In this document: piece by piece, positions 18,852 to 30,560 of the stretch
Numbering within the stretch: position 1 is the first letter of the stretch
How the letters are laid out: each line of letters starts with the position of its first letter
Translations under genes and position numbers: made by a program
Assembly (NCBI GenBank): GCA_030549335.1
Contig: CM060188.1
Span: 45,225,696-45,289,695 of the forward strand
Origin: Pontederia crassipes
Taxonomy: Eukaryota > Streptophyta > Magnoliopsida > Commelinales > Pontederiaceae
Direction: 5' to 3'
Length of the DNA stretch: 64,000 nucleotides
Notes under the pieces: generated by a model
Seen by the model: the letters and a program-made list of their open reading frames with translations, nothing else
Told to the model about the DNA's origin: nothing
Databases searched by the model: none

Positions 18852-20520
18852 ATGGAATCAAGTGGATTTAGTTTTTCGAAGGTCAATCGATTAATCGTCC
18901 TCCATTTTTTAATGTATTAAATTTTGTATATTGAAAAATTAGGATGCACGCATATGTTTGTTCTATGGATACTGATACGTGGGATGTTCTAAAAGATTTT
19001 GATTTATGTGAAATCTCTCCTTTAGAATATACTGAAGGAGAAATTTTTTTTGTACAACTTGATTAGAAAGCTAAAAATATCTTTTATTGTGCTTTGGATC
19101 CAACAAAGCTTAATCGGATTTCTAGTTGTTAATTTGCTAATGAGATTTGAAATATATTATTACTCATGAAAGAATTGATAAAGTTAAAGAATCTAGATTA
19201 AATATCCTAAATCATAAATATGATTCTTTCAAGACGCATAAAAATGAATCTATAAATAAGATGATTATACGCTTTTGATATTATAAATGACTTAGCCTCT
19301 TTGGGCGAGCCAATGACTAACTCTCAAAAGGTGAAAATATTTCTCAGGTCCCTCTCCTCCAAATGGCATACAAAGAGGATGGTGATTGAAGAAAAAGACT
19401 TGAAAAAGTTAGACTTTGATGATCTTATAGGTTCACTCTTAACCTGTGAGATTGGGATCAAGGAGGATGAAGAAGCAAATGTTTCAAAAAGGAAAACATT
19501 GGTATTAAAAGCAAATAAAGATGAGGAAGACACAAGTGAAGAATATAAGGATCTTGATGAAAAGAAGTTTGCCTTATACAAAGAAGCTTGACAAATATCT
19601 CAAGTTTGCCAAGAAAAATAAGAAGAATGGCTTCATCAAGAGAAGATTATCATCAAGCAAAAATCAAATAACTTGCATTGAATGTAAAAAAAACTGGACA
19701 TTACAAAATTGAATGTCCAAATTTGATCAAAAAGGAGAAATATAGAGAAAACTCAAGAAGAAAGAAAAAGACTCTTTAAGCCTTTGGAATGAAAGCGCAG
19801 ATGAAGAAAATGACCAACACTTCATCTAGTAATGATGAAGAAGTCTACATATGTCTAATGACTAATAGTCATGAGGTATTATCTAACTCATCTGACTCTA
19901 GTGATAGTGAATTCTTTAATGTGTATAATAAGTTTAGAATTTTTATTAATAAATATGGATGCCTAAAAATGAAATATTATAGCCTAAAAATATATTTTGA
20001 AAATTTGCAAAAGAAAAATGAGTGTTGATTTTAAAGCTTGTGAAAAATGTGATTTATTGAATGAAGAAAACTCTAGCTTATAATCTTAATTTTAGAATTA
20101 AAAATGGAAAATAGCACACTAAACTCATTATGTGAAAAATAAAATTTAGAAAGTGCATGCTTGAACAAATAAATTGAGAACATAAAAGTTGAACTTGAAA
20201 AATTTTCAAATAGAAGTCAGATGTTAGGTATCATGCTTAGTGGATCTAGAATATCTTCGAATAAAAAGATATTTGGTTTCAACTCTTTTGAAAAGAAATA
20301 TGACAAAAGAATTTTATTTGTCAAATCATTGTATGATTATACAAAATCACATATTACTTCCTTTCATTGTGGATATGAAGGACATTAGTCTTATGATTGT
20401 AGAATTAGAAAAGAAGTAAGTAAAGAGATGAAAAAAATTTGGGTTGCAAAAAGGATCATTTCTAATCAAGATGAACCCAAGCAAGTTTGGGAAGCAAAGA
20501 GATGAAACTCTTAAGTTCTT
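18852..20520 (+). pseudogene. C1 gag with zinc knuckle, degraded
   Basis: Starts at ATG 18852 with MESSGFSF, the same start as the gag of C2 (51003). The best open part, 19301-19591, carries LRSLSSKWHTKRMVIEEKDL and FDDLIGSLLTCE, typical of copia gag (UBN2-type). A zinc knuckle of form C-x2-C-x4-H-x4-C is readable at 19673-19718 after correcting one base in an A run. A second knuckle-like HCGYEGH...YDC lies near 20358-20400, followed by a KIWVAK-type stretch. Stops and frameshifts are frequent. Confidence 0.75.
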
Positions 20521-21560
20521 TCTTGTAGGGAGCTCCAAAGTACAATAAAGGTAAATGATATTTCAATAGTAGATGCTCAAGACATATGGTGGGCGATGCA
20601 TCAAATTTCATCACTTTGGAAAAGAAAAATGAAGGAAAAGTCACTTTTGGAGACAATAGCAAAGGAAGAGTAATTGGTATGAGTAATGTTAGTAAGAATG
20701 ACAAAATATATTTGGAAAATATTTAGCTAGTTGAAAACTTAAAACATAACTTAATTAGTATAAGTCAACTATGTTATAAAAACTATTTTTTTCAAATTTG
20801 AAAAGGACAAATGTTTGATACTAAATGAAAACAATAAAGTTTTACACATAAGTTTTAGGTACAATAATACATACAAAATTGATTTTGATAACTTAAAAAA
20901 TAAAAAATATCTTAATGCTATGCATGCTGATATAAACTTGTGACATAGATGATTAGGACATTCAAACTATAAATTACTAAATAAACTTTCAAATAATGAA
21001 TTGATTAAAGTTAAATTTGAGATAAATAATATTTGTCATTCATGTCTAAAAGGTAAATAAACCAAAAGTTCGTTTAAATTAAAAGGAATTATTAGTACAC
21101 ATGTCATTGAAACATTTACATCTTGATTTATTTGGACCTATTGATGTGACAAGCTTAGGAGGAAAATGATATGTATTTGTGATTGTTGATGATTTCTCTC
21201 ATTTTACTTGGACTATTTTTCTTACTACTAAAGATGAAATAATAAACATGTTTTATAAATTTGCAAAAAGAATTCAAAATGAATTTGAACAAAAAAATTC
21301 AAAAATTAGAAGTGATCATGGAGCAAATTTTCAAAATAATAAATTTGAGTTGTTTTGAGAGGAAAATGAAATTATTGATAATTTTTTCACTCCAAAGACT
21401 CTCAACAAAATGGAATAGTAGAAAGAAAAAATAGAACTATACAAGAAATGTTTAGAACAATTTTAAAGGAAAGAAAATTACTAAAGTATTTTTGGATGGA
21501 GGCCGTAAACACATCATGCTATGTTCTTAATAGGAATATAGTTGATGAAGTGCAAAGACA
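20521..21560 (+). pseudogene. C1 protease remnant and integrase, degraded
   Basis: SRHMVGDASNFIT at about 20577-20615 is the block after the copia protease active site. The integrase core shows LHLDLFGPI near 21115, VIVDDFSHFTW (21181, Asp), IRSDHGANF (21307, Asp) and, after a frame change, NGIVERKNRT (21412, Glu). Several TGA/TAG/TAA codons interrupt it. Confidence 0.75.
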
Positions 21561-22530
21561 ACTTGATGATAAATAAAATAAATACTTGGAAGAAGTTAAA
21601 GTTGACACTCCAAATGTGGAAGAAATGGAAGAACCTCAAATAGAGAAGAACCAAATCATTCCAAGAAATTAGAGACATGCTTCATCACATCCACTTGATA
21701 AAGTTATAAGTAATATAATTGAAGATATAAAAACTAGAAACTCTTTAAAAAATCTATAAGCTTTTTTTGACATTTCTTGTGAATTTTGAGCCTATCAATA
21801 TAAATAAAGCACTTGAAGATCAAAATTGGATAAATTCAATGCATGAGGAATTAAATATTTTGGAAGAAATAAGGTGTGGAAACTTATAGAAAAACCAAGG
21901 ACTATCCCATCATTGGAACCAAATGGGTCTTTCAAAACAAACTATATGAAAATAGTGTCATTGTGAGGAACAAGACTAGATTAGTGGCCAAGGGTTACTC
22001 ACAGATTGAAGGGATTTATTTTAACGAAACTTTTACTCCCATTGCTAGATTTGATGCAATTCGAATGCTTTTAGTTTTTGCATGTTATAAAAGTTTTAAA
22101 CTTTTTCAAATGGATGCAAAATTGGCTTTTTCTAAATGATTTTATAAATGATGAAGTCTATGTTGAATAACTTCAAGATTTTGAAAATTCAGATTTTCCT
22201 AATCATGTTTTCAAACTTTCAAATCACTTTATGAATTGAAACAAGCTCTTCGAACTTGGTATGAAAGATTGAGTTCATTTTTAATTGAAAATAATTTTCA
22301 AAAAGGGAAAGTTGATAGAACATTATTTTTAAAACATTTGAAAAATGACATTTTACTAGTTCACATTTATGTTGATGATATTGTTTATGGTTCTATTAAC
22401 GAATACTTGCGCAAAGAGTTTGAAATTATTATACAAAATGAATTTGAGACAAGTCTTGTAGGAGAGCTCACTTTCTTTTTAGGCCTGCAAGTGAAGCAAT
22501 TCAATGATGAAAATTTACAAAGGAGTTTCT
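21561..22530 (+). pseudogene. C1 reverse transcriptase, degraded
   Basis: Readable pieces: GTKWVFQNKL with LVAKGYSQIEGIYFNETFTP (21912-22030), FQMDAKLAF (22106), VFKLSKSLYELKQALRTWYERL after one frame change (22207-22275) and the catalytic VHIYVDDIVYGS box at about 22362-22395. These are in standard Ty1/copia RT order. At least three frame changes are needed. Confidence 0.82.
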
Positions 22531-23241
22531 TAAAAGATTCCGGATGAATGAATGTAGGCTGAGCACAACCCCTATGAGTACTAGTACAAAATTGGATAAA
22601 GATGAAAAATGCAAGTCTATTGATAAAAAAAGATACAGAGGTATGGTTGGTATCTTGCTCTATTTAACGACATCTAGACCGGATATCATGTTTAGTGTAT
22701 GCTTGTGTGCTAAAAGAGTAATGCACTATTTAAAACATACATGTGAATTAGGCATTTAGTATGATAGAAATTCCCTATTTGAATTATATGCCTACACCGA
22801 TGCGAATTTTGCTGGATGTAAAGTTGATAGGAAAGTACTAGTGGAATGTGTTGCTTTCTTAGTAGCTCTCTTATCTCATGGCCTAATAAGAAATAAAACT
22901 CCATCGCACTTTCTATCACCAAGGTCGAATATGTAGCTGCCGATAGTTTTTGTGCACAAATATTATGGGTAGAACAATAATTTCTTGATTATGGTGTGAG
23001 TTGCTCCAATGTACAATGAAGTGTGATAAACACAAGTGCTACTGAAATGACAAAATATTCAATTTAACATTTTAGGACTAAACACAATTGTGATATCATT
23101 TCATTAGAGAGCATGTGGCCCTTAAGGAATTGCCATTGAATATGTGTCTATTGAAGTTCAACTTGCAGACATATTTACAAAACCCCTGAGTGAAGAATGT
23201 TTTTGTATGCTTAAAGGGGATTTAGGAATGATTGAATCATG
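22531..23241 (+). pseudogene. C1 RNase H and pol C-terminus, degraded
   Basis: RYRGMVGILLYLTTSRPDIM at about 22632-22691 is the start of the copia RNase H region. YTDANFAGCKVDRK (22790) holds an active-site Asp. The end of pol is marked by ADIFTKPLSEE at about 23166-23196 and MLKGDLGMIES before TGA near 23239. Frameshifts and in-frame stops are present. Confidence 0.8.
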
Positions 23242-23394
23242 ATTGAATGTCAATTCTAAGTGAAAGTGATTTGATTATGCAATATCACTTTTGACATGAA
23301 AATGAATATTAAAGTGTTGCACAACACTTACATTTATGTGAAATATATCTCTGGAACAAGATTTCAATTGTTAGATTTTTGGAAAATAGTGAAA

Positions 23395-23500
23395 AATGGG
23401 TAAATAGGGTATGATCAATCGACCAGCTTAGCCTGACCGGTCGATCGGTATATATAAAAATCACAGACATATAATATTCGATCGGTCAACTTCCTTTTTT
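23395..23500 (+). repeat. C1 internal GGTCGATCG motifs
   Basis: The same palindrome type as in the C1 LTR (tcgaccagctt, gaccggtcgatcgg, cgatcggtcaac) recurs between the pol end and the env-like region, at 23417-23490. Confidence 0.6.
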
Positions 23501-23545
23501 GTTTTCACTCAGTTGTTTCCCTAGCCACCACTCGTCAAACTCTCT

Positions 23546-24187
23546 ATGACGTCGCCGCCGACCTTCGTCCATCTCCGTCGCTCTCCCTCCTCACTCCATC
23601 TCTGTGACGCTGCTGCTCTCTCTCATTTTGGCCATCGGTGACTCCTTCCGCATCTTCACGCTCACCGCCGCCGACGCCCCCTTCTCTCTTCACTGGTGAT
23701 TGCCATCATCGACCTTGCACTCACCACCACCGTCTCCACTCTCACCCTTCTGACCATCTTCACTCCCTGTCTCCAGTGACCCATGTTGTCGTCGCCGCTG
23801 ACCTCCCTCGTCTGCCGTCACTCTCATTCCTTCCTGCCGTCATATCGCTTTTCTGGCAGTGATCCTTCCACTCTCTTCTTCCTCTTCGTCAGTGCTTCAT
23901 CGTTATCTTCCCTGCCGTCGACAACCCCCCACCTTTTCTCTCAATTTATCGCTGAACACCGTCACTATTGATCGCATCCTCCCTCGACGTCGACCTCTAT
24001 AATTGTCGTCACATCTCCGCTCTTTGTCACCAAAGTCGCCGCCTTCGTCGACCCCCCTCTTTTTTCAGTCATCGTCCTTTCCTTCTCTCTGTTCCGTCCG
24101 GCCTTCATAGTCGTTTCGTTCGGCATCCCCTACTGCCACCCAATAGGGCCTTCCCTTTTCTTCCATCCGGCCACCATTGTTGAATCC
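23546..24187 (+). other. C1 GC-rich Ser/Pro leader of env-like region
   Basis: ATG 23546 opens a Ser/Pro/His/Arg-rich stretch made of CGTCGCCGCCGAC- and CTCTCC-type repeats. Several frames stay open for 60-75 codons, a composition effect. Whether it is translated as the N-terminus of the env-like protein cannot be told; frame changes occur at about 23640 and 23960. Confidence 0.5.
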
Positions 24188-24839
24188 ATGGTCGATGATG
24201 AAGGGACTCCACCCCTCAAGCTAGTCTTTCAGCACCGTCATCACTATGGCTCAGGTGCACATCGCATTCGTGTACTCGCAAATGAAATCAAACCTCCTGT
24301 TCAACATGGACGAGGACGATCCTGTGGTCGTGCTCATCATCCACTTTCCATTGACCCTAATGATTTTGATAGTCACCTCTTTGTCACTTGGGTCGTCTCC
24401 ACTTGTTTTGATACTCTGTATGCCTCTCGTGTTGTCCGACATTCCTACACCATTAATTGGAACATTCTAAACATTCCAGATGTTCAAGAGATGTTCGCAA
24501 ACATCGGTTGACTGCTACTTCTCTCTCTCACAGAACGTGTGTATTCCCGTCTTGTTCGTCATTTTTATGCGAACATGATGATCACTCAGGAGGCTATCAT
24601 CACCTATGTGTGTTCGCATTCATTTTGATCGTGACCATCTCTATCATATCTTTGGTGTTTCGTGCTCATTATTAAGTCTCTATTCATTTTTCACTAATGG
24701 TTGGCCTTCTGATTATCTTTTGATCATAGATGACATTCGTACGATTTTTTGTGGACAGGATATCCACTATACTATCGAATCGACCTAGAGGCATCTCCAT
24801 CCGTCCATGAAAATGACTAACTACATTATGAGTCGTATG
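24188..24839 (+). pseudogene. C1 env-like ORF, N-terminal half
   Basis: The open frame 24188-24511 gives 107 residues ending INWNILNIPDVQEMFANIG. After a TGA, SLTERVYSRLVRHFYANM is readable, then in another frame GVRIHFDRDHLYHIFGV. A block with ERVY-LVR-FYAN followed by a DHLYHIFG-like box is typical of the ORF downstream of pol in SIRE-type elements. The protein has no proven function. E3 inserted at 24845 splits it; the second half is at 36509. Confidence 0.7.
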
Positions 24840-24844
24840 ATTAC
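24840..24844 (+). other. Target-site duplication of E3, left copy
   Basis: ATTAC, repeated exactly at 36504-36508, flanks the E3 insertion in the env-like region of C1. Confidence 0.92.
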
Positions 24845-26532
24845 TGATGCATTGAAATGATGTAGCAAAATAAAATCGCTAGCAAGTGCACTAGTCGCTC
24901 AAGTAATATAGTAAATAGGAGTAAGAGTGTCGAACCCACGAGGAATATTATTAATTTAATATCTAAATTTATAAATTAATAAGAGAGAAAAAACATCGAT
25001 TTTGAAAATGAGTTTTGAAAGATAAGAAAAATAAGATAAAGATAAGATAGTGGTGTTGAAGTTAGGCCTTAGGATGAAAATAGATAAGGATAAATATTTG
25101 AACCATAAAAGATAAATTTAATCTTTAAAGATGAATTAGAGTCTCCCTAAAGTAATCTAACATGATTAACTTGTGGTCTCCACGACTGGCATCCATCAAT
25201 CTAATCATATAGAACTATCTTAATTTAATAAGAATTGAAGTCTCCACGACTGGTACCCCCAAAATCATATTAAAATTAAGATGCATTAAATTGAATTCTC
25301 TAGACTATTAATCACTCCACAAACTGGTATAGATTAATAGACCACACAAACTTAATTCTCCACACACTAGTTATCAAATTTATGTCAATTATTAATTCCA
25401 AATAAAATCAATTATAATTAGTATAATGAATTCTGAAATTAAACACTCCACAAACTGGTATAGCCTAATTCAGAAATTTAATTAACTAACATAAAAGCAT
25501 TAAGCACAATTAATAATTGATCAGAAAAGATTAAAGCAAATAAAATAGGGTCCAAACATTTCCCTTCAATTAATAATCTCTTAAAATAATAATCCTAAAA
25601 ACATGGAGTTCATCCTAGAAATTCCGGAGAGATAATAAAATACAAATCATAAAAATTGAAAGAATTACACCCAAAATAGAGATCTCGAATTTGGCAAATA
25701 GTCGGGCAGCCTCTCGGACTTGATCAGGGTCGCGATCAACCTCCAACCGTCGCACCTCTCTCCTCTTGGTCGTAGCCTGTAGAGCTCACGACTCGCCGTG
25801 GAAGAAACCTGTACTTCATAGCACACTTTGAAACGATGGATTCTCCACGTATTTATAGGGTGCGGACGGGTCTTCCTATTGATCGTGATGTATGGCCGAA
25901 TTTAAATTCACGGATAAATCTCGGCCAAAAATGATAATTCTTTCAAAAGATAAATCCTTTTATCTTTACCCCCCTTTGAATCTCGGCCAAAACGAAATTA
26001 TTTTATCTTTACACCCTATGGATCTCGGCCAAAACCAAGATTTCCTTGCCATTACCCCCTCCAAATCTCGGCCAAAATGAAAAGTCTTCATGCCATTACG
26101 CCCAAAAGATAAATCCTTTTATCTTTACCCCCTTTGAATCTCGGCCAAAACAGAGAATTAAATCTCGTTACGCCCAAACAATTTTATCTTTACCCCTTCA
26201 TATCTCGGCCAAAAGGATGATTTCATTGCCATTACCCCCTCCAAATCTCGGCCAAAACAATAATTCTTTATCCTAATCTCGGCCGTAATGATAAATTCTT
26301 CGGAATTTCGACCGATACGGCACAATTCATCTAAATCTCGATTTTTCCTGCAAAATAATTATCAAAATTTAGTTAATCCATCCACAATTAAAATATTCAG
26401 AGAATTAATAATTAAAATTGATAAATCCGGAATTACGATTAAAAGTGACTAAAAATGATGCATGCCATGATCAAATTACAGAAAAATTAATTAAAATAAT
26501 AATCTAAAATATGTTGTATTTTGCATGCATCA
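24845..26532 (-). repeat. E3 3' LTR
   Basis: A 1688-bp LTR, plus-strand ends TGATGCATTG...GCATGCATCA. The part between the TATA box and the outer end (25860-26350) carries about a dozen copies of ATCTCGGCCAAAA or CTCGGCCGTAA spaced 30-60 bases. Confidence 0.93.
25850..25857 (-). promoter_or_regulatory. TATA box of E3 3' LTR
   Basis: The minus strand reads CCCTATAAATACGTG; the CGGCCAAAA array lies directly upstream in the sense of transcription. Confidence 0.65.
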
Positions 26533-26547
26533 AACTCCCCCAAGCTT
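26533..26547 (-). other. E3 polypurine tract
   Basis: Minus-strand AAGCTTGGGGGAGTT abuts the 3' LTR, preceded by the family context TTGAGGACAAGCAAGAC. Confidence 0.88.
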
Positions 26548-26879
26548 AAAGTCTTGCTTGTCCTCAAGCAAAAATTCAAAGCAAGGCTCAAGAAAGTTCC
26601 ATTATGGCCTCCACATTGTCAACTGACTAATTTTCTCACACAATTCTTCTGCACACCTACTACTCAGCATCTTATCATTTTCCATGCACTTAGCTTCATA
26701 GAGGTTGTGAATGCTACACAAATTTAAACAATCTCAAATTTAGCCTTGTAGAAAAATAAATTGTCTGTCAAATAATAGCATTAATATTGAACACATAAGT
26801 ACTAATTGAGCTTAAAATTTTTTCTTTTTCTTTTCTTTTCATTTTTATTTTCAATCATTTTAAAAGTTCTAATCTTCAA

Positions 26880-27235
26880 GCAGGATTGCACAAAGAAGTC
26901 CATGTAGCGGGCTTTGGACTGATGACTCCCAGACCAGATGGCCTTAGGGCACCAGGTGATAAAGCACCCCTCGAGTTTACTTGCCCGAACAACCAAGGTT
27001 CTGAATGAAGAGTTCGAACTTAGCCATGATTCAGTACTCCTGTGCTTCTCCATATTCCACAAGATGGTCCGTGTAGCAGGTTTTCGATCGACGGATCCCA
27101 GAGCAGTTGCCCTTAGGTCGCCAAGCATGAACCCCTACGGATCTAATTACCCGAACACATCTTGGTTTCGGATAACACTTTTGTACCTACACATAACTTT
27201 ATTCTTTTTTTTTGTTGGGGTTTAACTACCCCTTC
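26880..27235 (-). ncRNA. E3 conserved 3' block in two copies, plus hairpin
   Basis: Minus-strand copy A (about 27175-27040) contains GCGACCTAAGGGCAACTGCT and GTCGATCGAAAACC. A diverged copy B (26965-26885) contains GCCCTAAGGCCATCTGG and CAAAGCCCGCTACATGGAC. The hairpin GGGGT-AGTTAA-ACCCC lies at 27232-27217. A 108-codon minus-strand ORF (27128-26802) runs through both copies but reads them in different frames, so a conserved peptide is unlikely. Confidence 0.5.
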
Positions 27236-27632
27236 TTTTTTATAAGCTCAAAAAGTACTTGATATGGTCAATAAGAAGGCTACTACTATCAAGACTTAAA
27301 AGAAATTAATAAAAAGGCATGAATATGATTTTGTCGTCTAGTCATTCATAATTCTACTTAGCATGGGCACACAGTCTATAAGTTTGATACTGAAGTAGCA
27401 AGTGATAAGAAAGAAAAGTATTCAAATTTCATCAATTAACAATATGTCTTTGAACTTTACTTAAAGATAATTAAAACAGTAAGATAAAAGTTAGTAAGAT
27501 GGTAGCAAAATAAATGCATGCAATGGTACCTTTTAGAAAATTTTCAAAATTTTCAATTTTTTTTTTATTTTTTTACAAATAGATGCAAACATAAGCAAAT
27601 TAAAAAAAGAAACATGCAATGCATGAAATGCA

Positions 27633-27647
27633 AACTCCCCCAAGCTT
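27633..27647 (-). other. E3 internal purine tract
   Basis: Minus-strand AAGCTTGGGGGAGTT with upstream GGGGACAGTGTCTAGTTC, just beyond the end of the env-like ORF. It is identical in sequence to the tract beside the LTR. Confidence 0.75.
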
Positions 27648-27750
27648 GAACTAGACACTGTCCCCAGCAAGGGAAAGTGATACATACTCAATAAAAAGGA
27701 AAATCAAAAAAATGAAAATAAAGAAAAGGGAAAAGACACAATCGGATTTA

Positions 27751-29363
27751 CTATCTGCGGGGTGGCGATGGTGGATGGTAGCCGAGATTTCCTTGGCGCA
27801 TATGATACTCATGGATGCGCCTCGTCATGCGCGCATGCTGATTCTGAAGGGATTCGAAGCGACCCTGATGATCATCCATATTTCTAAAATCGGCTCGTAT
27901 GTTGGTCAACTCTTGGGCTTGTCTAAGTTGCTCTTCCTGAATAGCGTGCAACTGCCCTGACTGACGAAGTTGCTCTTATTGAAAAGTGTGAAACTCCCCT
28001 GCCTGACGAAGTTGCTCATCATACATTGATTCTCATAAGTTTTGCATGGAAGCATAGTCAGGCTGAGGTGGCGGAGGTGGATAGTAAGTCTGCTCTGGGG
28101 CCGAAGTGAAAGTAGGTTCTGGTGCTATATAGTGATTCTGCATAGGTTCCTGTAAAGAGGCAGATGCTTCCATCGAGTCGCGTTCCTCATAAGGAGTAGC
28201 AGGTATGAACGAGGAATCAGAAGAGCTCTCTTGTGCTAGAGATGGAATCGGAGAAGGCACCGGCATATAAGGTGAATGGACGGATGTGGCATATTGGGAA
28301 GCTGCCGGTGATGCAGCCTAGAATCCTTGTGGCTGTTGAAGGTAGGGTTGGGCTGCCGCATAATCAGTAGAATCAAACCAGGAGAAAGGTTCATACTGGT
28401 GTGGCTGTCCGACAGAGGTAGATGGTCCTGCAGGTGGGATTACTGGAGCTATGACCTGCCTAAAAAGGAGCCAATTATTTGGATTAATCGGCGTAAAAGC
28501 ATCTCGATCTGAGCAGGGCACCTCCTGATGGTGGCCTTTAAAAATAAAAACTTTGATCCCTGAGTTGTTGGTCTTCACGAGACCCATAGCCTGAATGGTC
28601 CTACGAGTGAGGTGAGTGTTTCCTGGCACAGCTTCGAGATAATCCAAGTCAAGTTGTAGGTGCTAAGCGATAGGTGTGAGAAGGGTGCCCATATTATTGC
28701 TACCGCCACGATGAGTAGTGCGGCGCTGGATCGACGAATGAGGAAGGCACCCACATTAACAGGAATTCTGTGAAGCATGCTGTGGATGAGATATAACTCT
28801 CCCTCTGAGACGGCACCATCATTATCACTGCGCCCACTTAAGGTGTTGCTTAGTATGCGATGGATGTAGCGCAGAACAGGATTTTGAATTGAGCTATCTT
28901 TAGCGGTGTTCCAAACTAAGCGGTCTTCTTCTGTTATCTATTTCCAAAAAGTTTCAGCATCAAAGTCAACAGGTACAGAAAGAGATCCATGGTTGGGAAA
29001 TCCATAGATATTATTAATCTCTCCTAGAGTGAGAGTAAAAGGTCGCCCATAAAGTTGGAATGAAATGCGAGGCTGATCATAATTCCTGCCATCTAAATTA
29101 AAGACCTCCAAGGATGAGAGAAATTCCATAATTAGTACTTCATAAGTTGGCCACCAAGAATGCACAAAGTCAGAGATTCCAATACGAGAAAATAATAGAT
29201 GAATATCTGCAAGTAAATTATACTCCCTCAGCAATTCAGTATCTGAAAATCTGGTGGCATGAATTCGAATCTCAGACATCCGTTCATATCGAGCTTGATA
29301 CTCCGGCTTAGTCCAATAATAATCTCCGGGGTAGGAGATTAATTGTGAGGGCTGTGGTGTCAT
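27751..29363 (-). pseudogene. E3 env-like ORF (ATHILA ORF-1 family), nearly open
   Basis: Minus-strand ATG 29363 starts 141 open codons with SWWPTYEVLIMEFLSSLEVF, FTLTLGEINNIYGFP and DAETFWK, then a TAG near 28937. The frame continues with NPVLRYIHRILSNTL to about 28575; after one frameshift near 28640 it goes on to 27751 with stops at about 28318, 28028 and 27978. The C-terminal part is Pro/Ser-rich (YYPPPPPQPDY) and ends in three 14-residue repeats starting EQLRQ, a likely coiled coil. Total length would be about 530 residues, longer than the E1 copy. No clear transmembrane segment is seen. Confidence 0.8.
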
Positions 29364-29479
29364 TTGAGCATTCGGATGTCATCGTTCGCGACGTCCCCTC
29401 CATATATTAGCAAATCGCCTCATTTTAATCCTGACAGAACTCAACGAAGAAAGGTGCCGGCTCGGTGGGCTTGGCAGCT

Positions 29480-30310
29480 GAGGTTTCAGCCGTAGTATTC
29501 GATGAAGATCTGAAGGTCAGAGGTAACTCGACCGTAAGCAGAGAGGATGAGGAACCTCGGCCGGAGGTGATGATCTTGTAGTTTTCGGCCGTAAGGAATG
29601 CGGGTGTGGCACTAGTGTTCGGCGCTCGTCCGGGCGTAAGGAATCAGCTCCGGTGGAAGCTCGACCGTAAGGAACAGGTGGAACCGGCAATGAGACTTCG
29701 GCCGTAAGGAACAGAATGGAACAGAGGTTCGGCCATAATGCACAGGGGGCGTAAGGATCGGCGGTGAGACTCGGAACTTCGGCCGTAAGAGCCACTTCGG
29801 CCGTAAGGAGGAAAGGGCGAAATGGAGCTAGTTCTTGGTCTGCAAAAACATGAGGTGTAAGAATTTATAGATACAATTACGGGCGTAAACTTACCTTTCC
29901 CTCGTGATGTGCGCAGTGAAGGGTCATGTCGTAAGAGCTTGGCCGATTTTCAAGGCACGCAGTGATCGGCCGTAAGAAAGACGGGTGGCAAGGCGTAATG
30001 GCGCAAGTGTTCGATGAGACGCATGCATGGCGAGTGGTTCAATCTGTTCGGAGCTCGTGCATGGAGCTTTTGCGGTATGGCATTCGACCGTAATGGGAAT
30101 TGGCGTCCGGCTTGGTGGCAAATGGCGTGGTCATCTATGTAATCTTCGGCCGTAACGAGGTGGTAGTGTCTTGTCATTTTGCCTTATGGCAAGTCGGCCG
30201 TAAGAAGAACAGGTGGCGTTTTTCGAAGGTGTAATCATGTCGGTGTCAGGTGTTGCTCGGCGTACATTTTCCGATTTTTTACGGCCTGCTATACGTCTCG
30301 GCTTGTCATG
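29480..30310 (-). repeat. E3 cluster of TCGGCCGTAA motifs before env-like ORF
   Basis: On the plus strand, ttcggccgtaag or one-base variants occur at least twelve times between 29584 and 30300, irregularly spaced. This is the counterpart of the CACGGCCGTG cluster of E1 at the same relative place. Confidence 0.85.
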
Positions 30311-30519
30311 TCCAGCCCGACGTGTTAATGCTCGTCGACGTATCCGAATTCGCTCCGTGCACAAAAAGAAATATTGATTAGATGACTCGATATAAAATAA
30401 AAATAAGATGCCTAATTAAAATAAAATAAAACTATCTCCCAAAATTAAGATATTAATTAACAACTAATTAGACTATTCTAAAAAAAATAAAAATAAAAAA
30501 GGATAGAAATAGTTCTGAT

Positions 30520-30560
30520 TTATAGTCGTCAGCTTGACTTAGTTCTGATGAAAATCAAGG
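30520..30560 (-). other. E3 gag/post-pol junction marking loss of pol
   Basis: On the minus strand the gag C-terminus (EKNPRGEEQNRP, TGA) is followed within about 20 bases by AAGTCAAGCTGACGACTATA, the motif that in E1 follows the integrase stop. About 4 kb of pol found between these landmarks in autonomous relatives is missing. Confidence 0.85.

Noticed and set aside
26802-27128. 108-codon ORF in the 3' region of E3 as a new small protein
   Set aside because: It covers the two copies of the conserved block in different frames, and the homologous region in E1, E2 and E5 has stops, so a conserved peptide is unlikely.
29517-30364. Several minus-strand ORFs of 65-92 codons in E3
   Set aside because: They run through the TCGGCCGTAA motif cluster and gain length from repeated motifs; no start context or family similarity.
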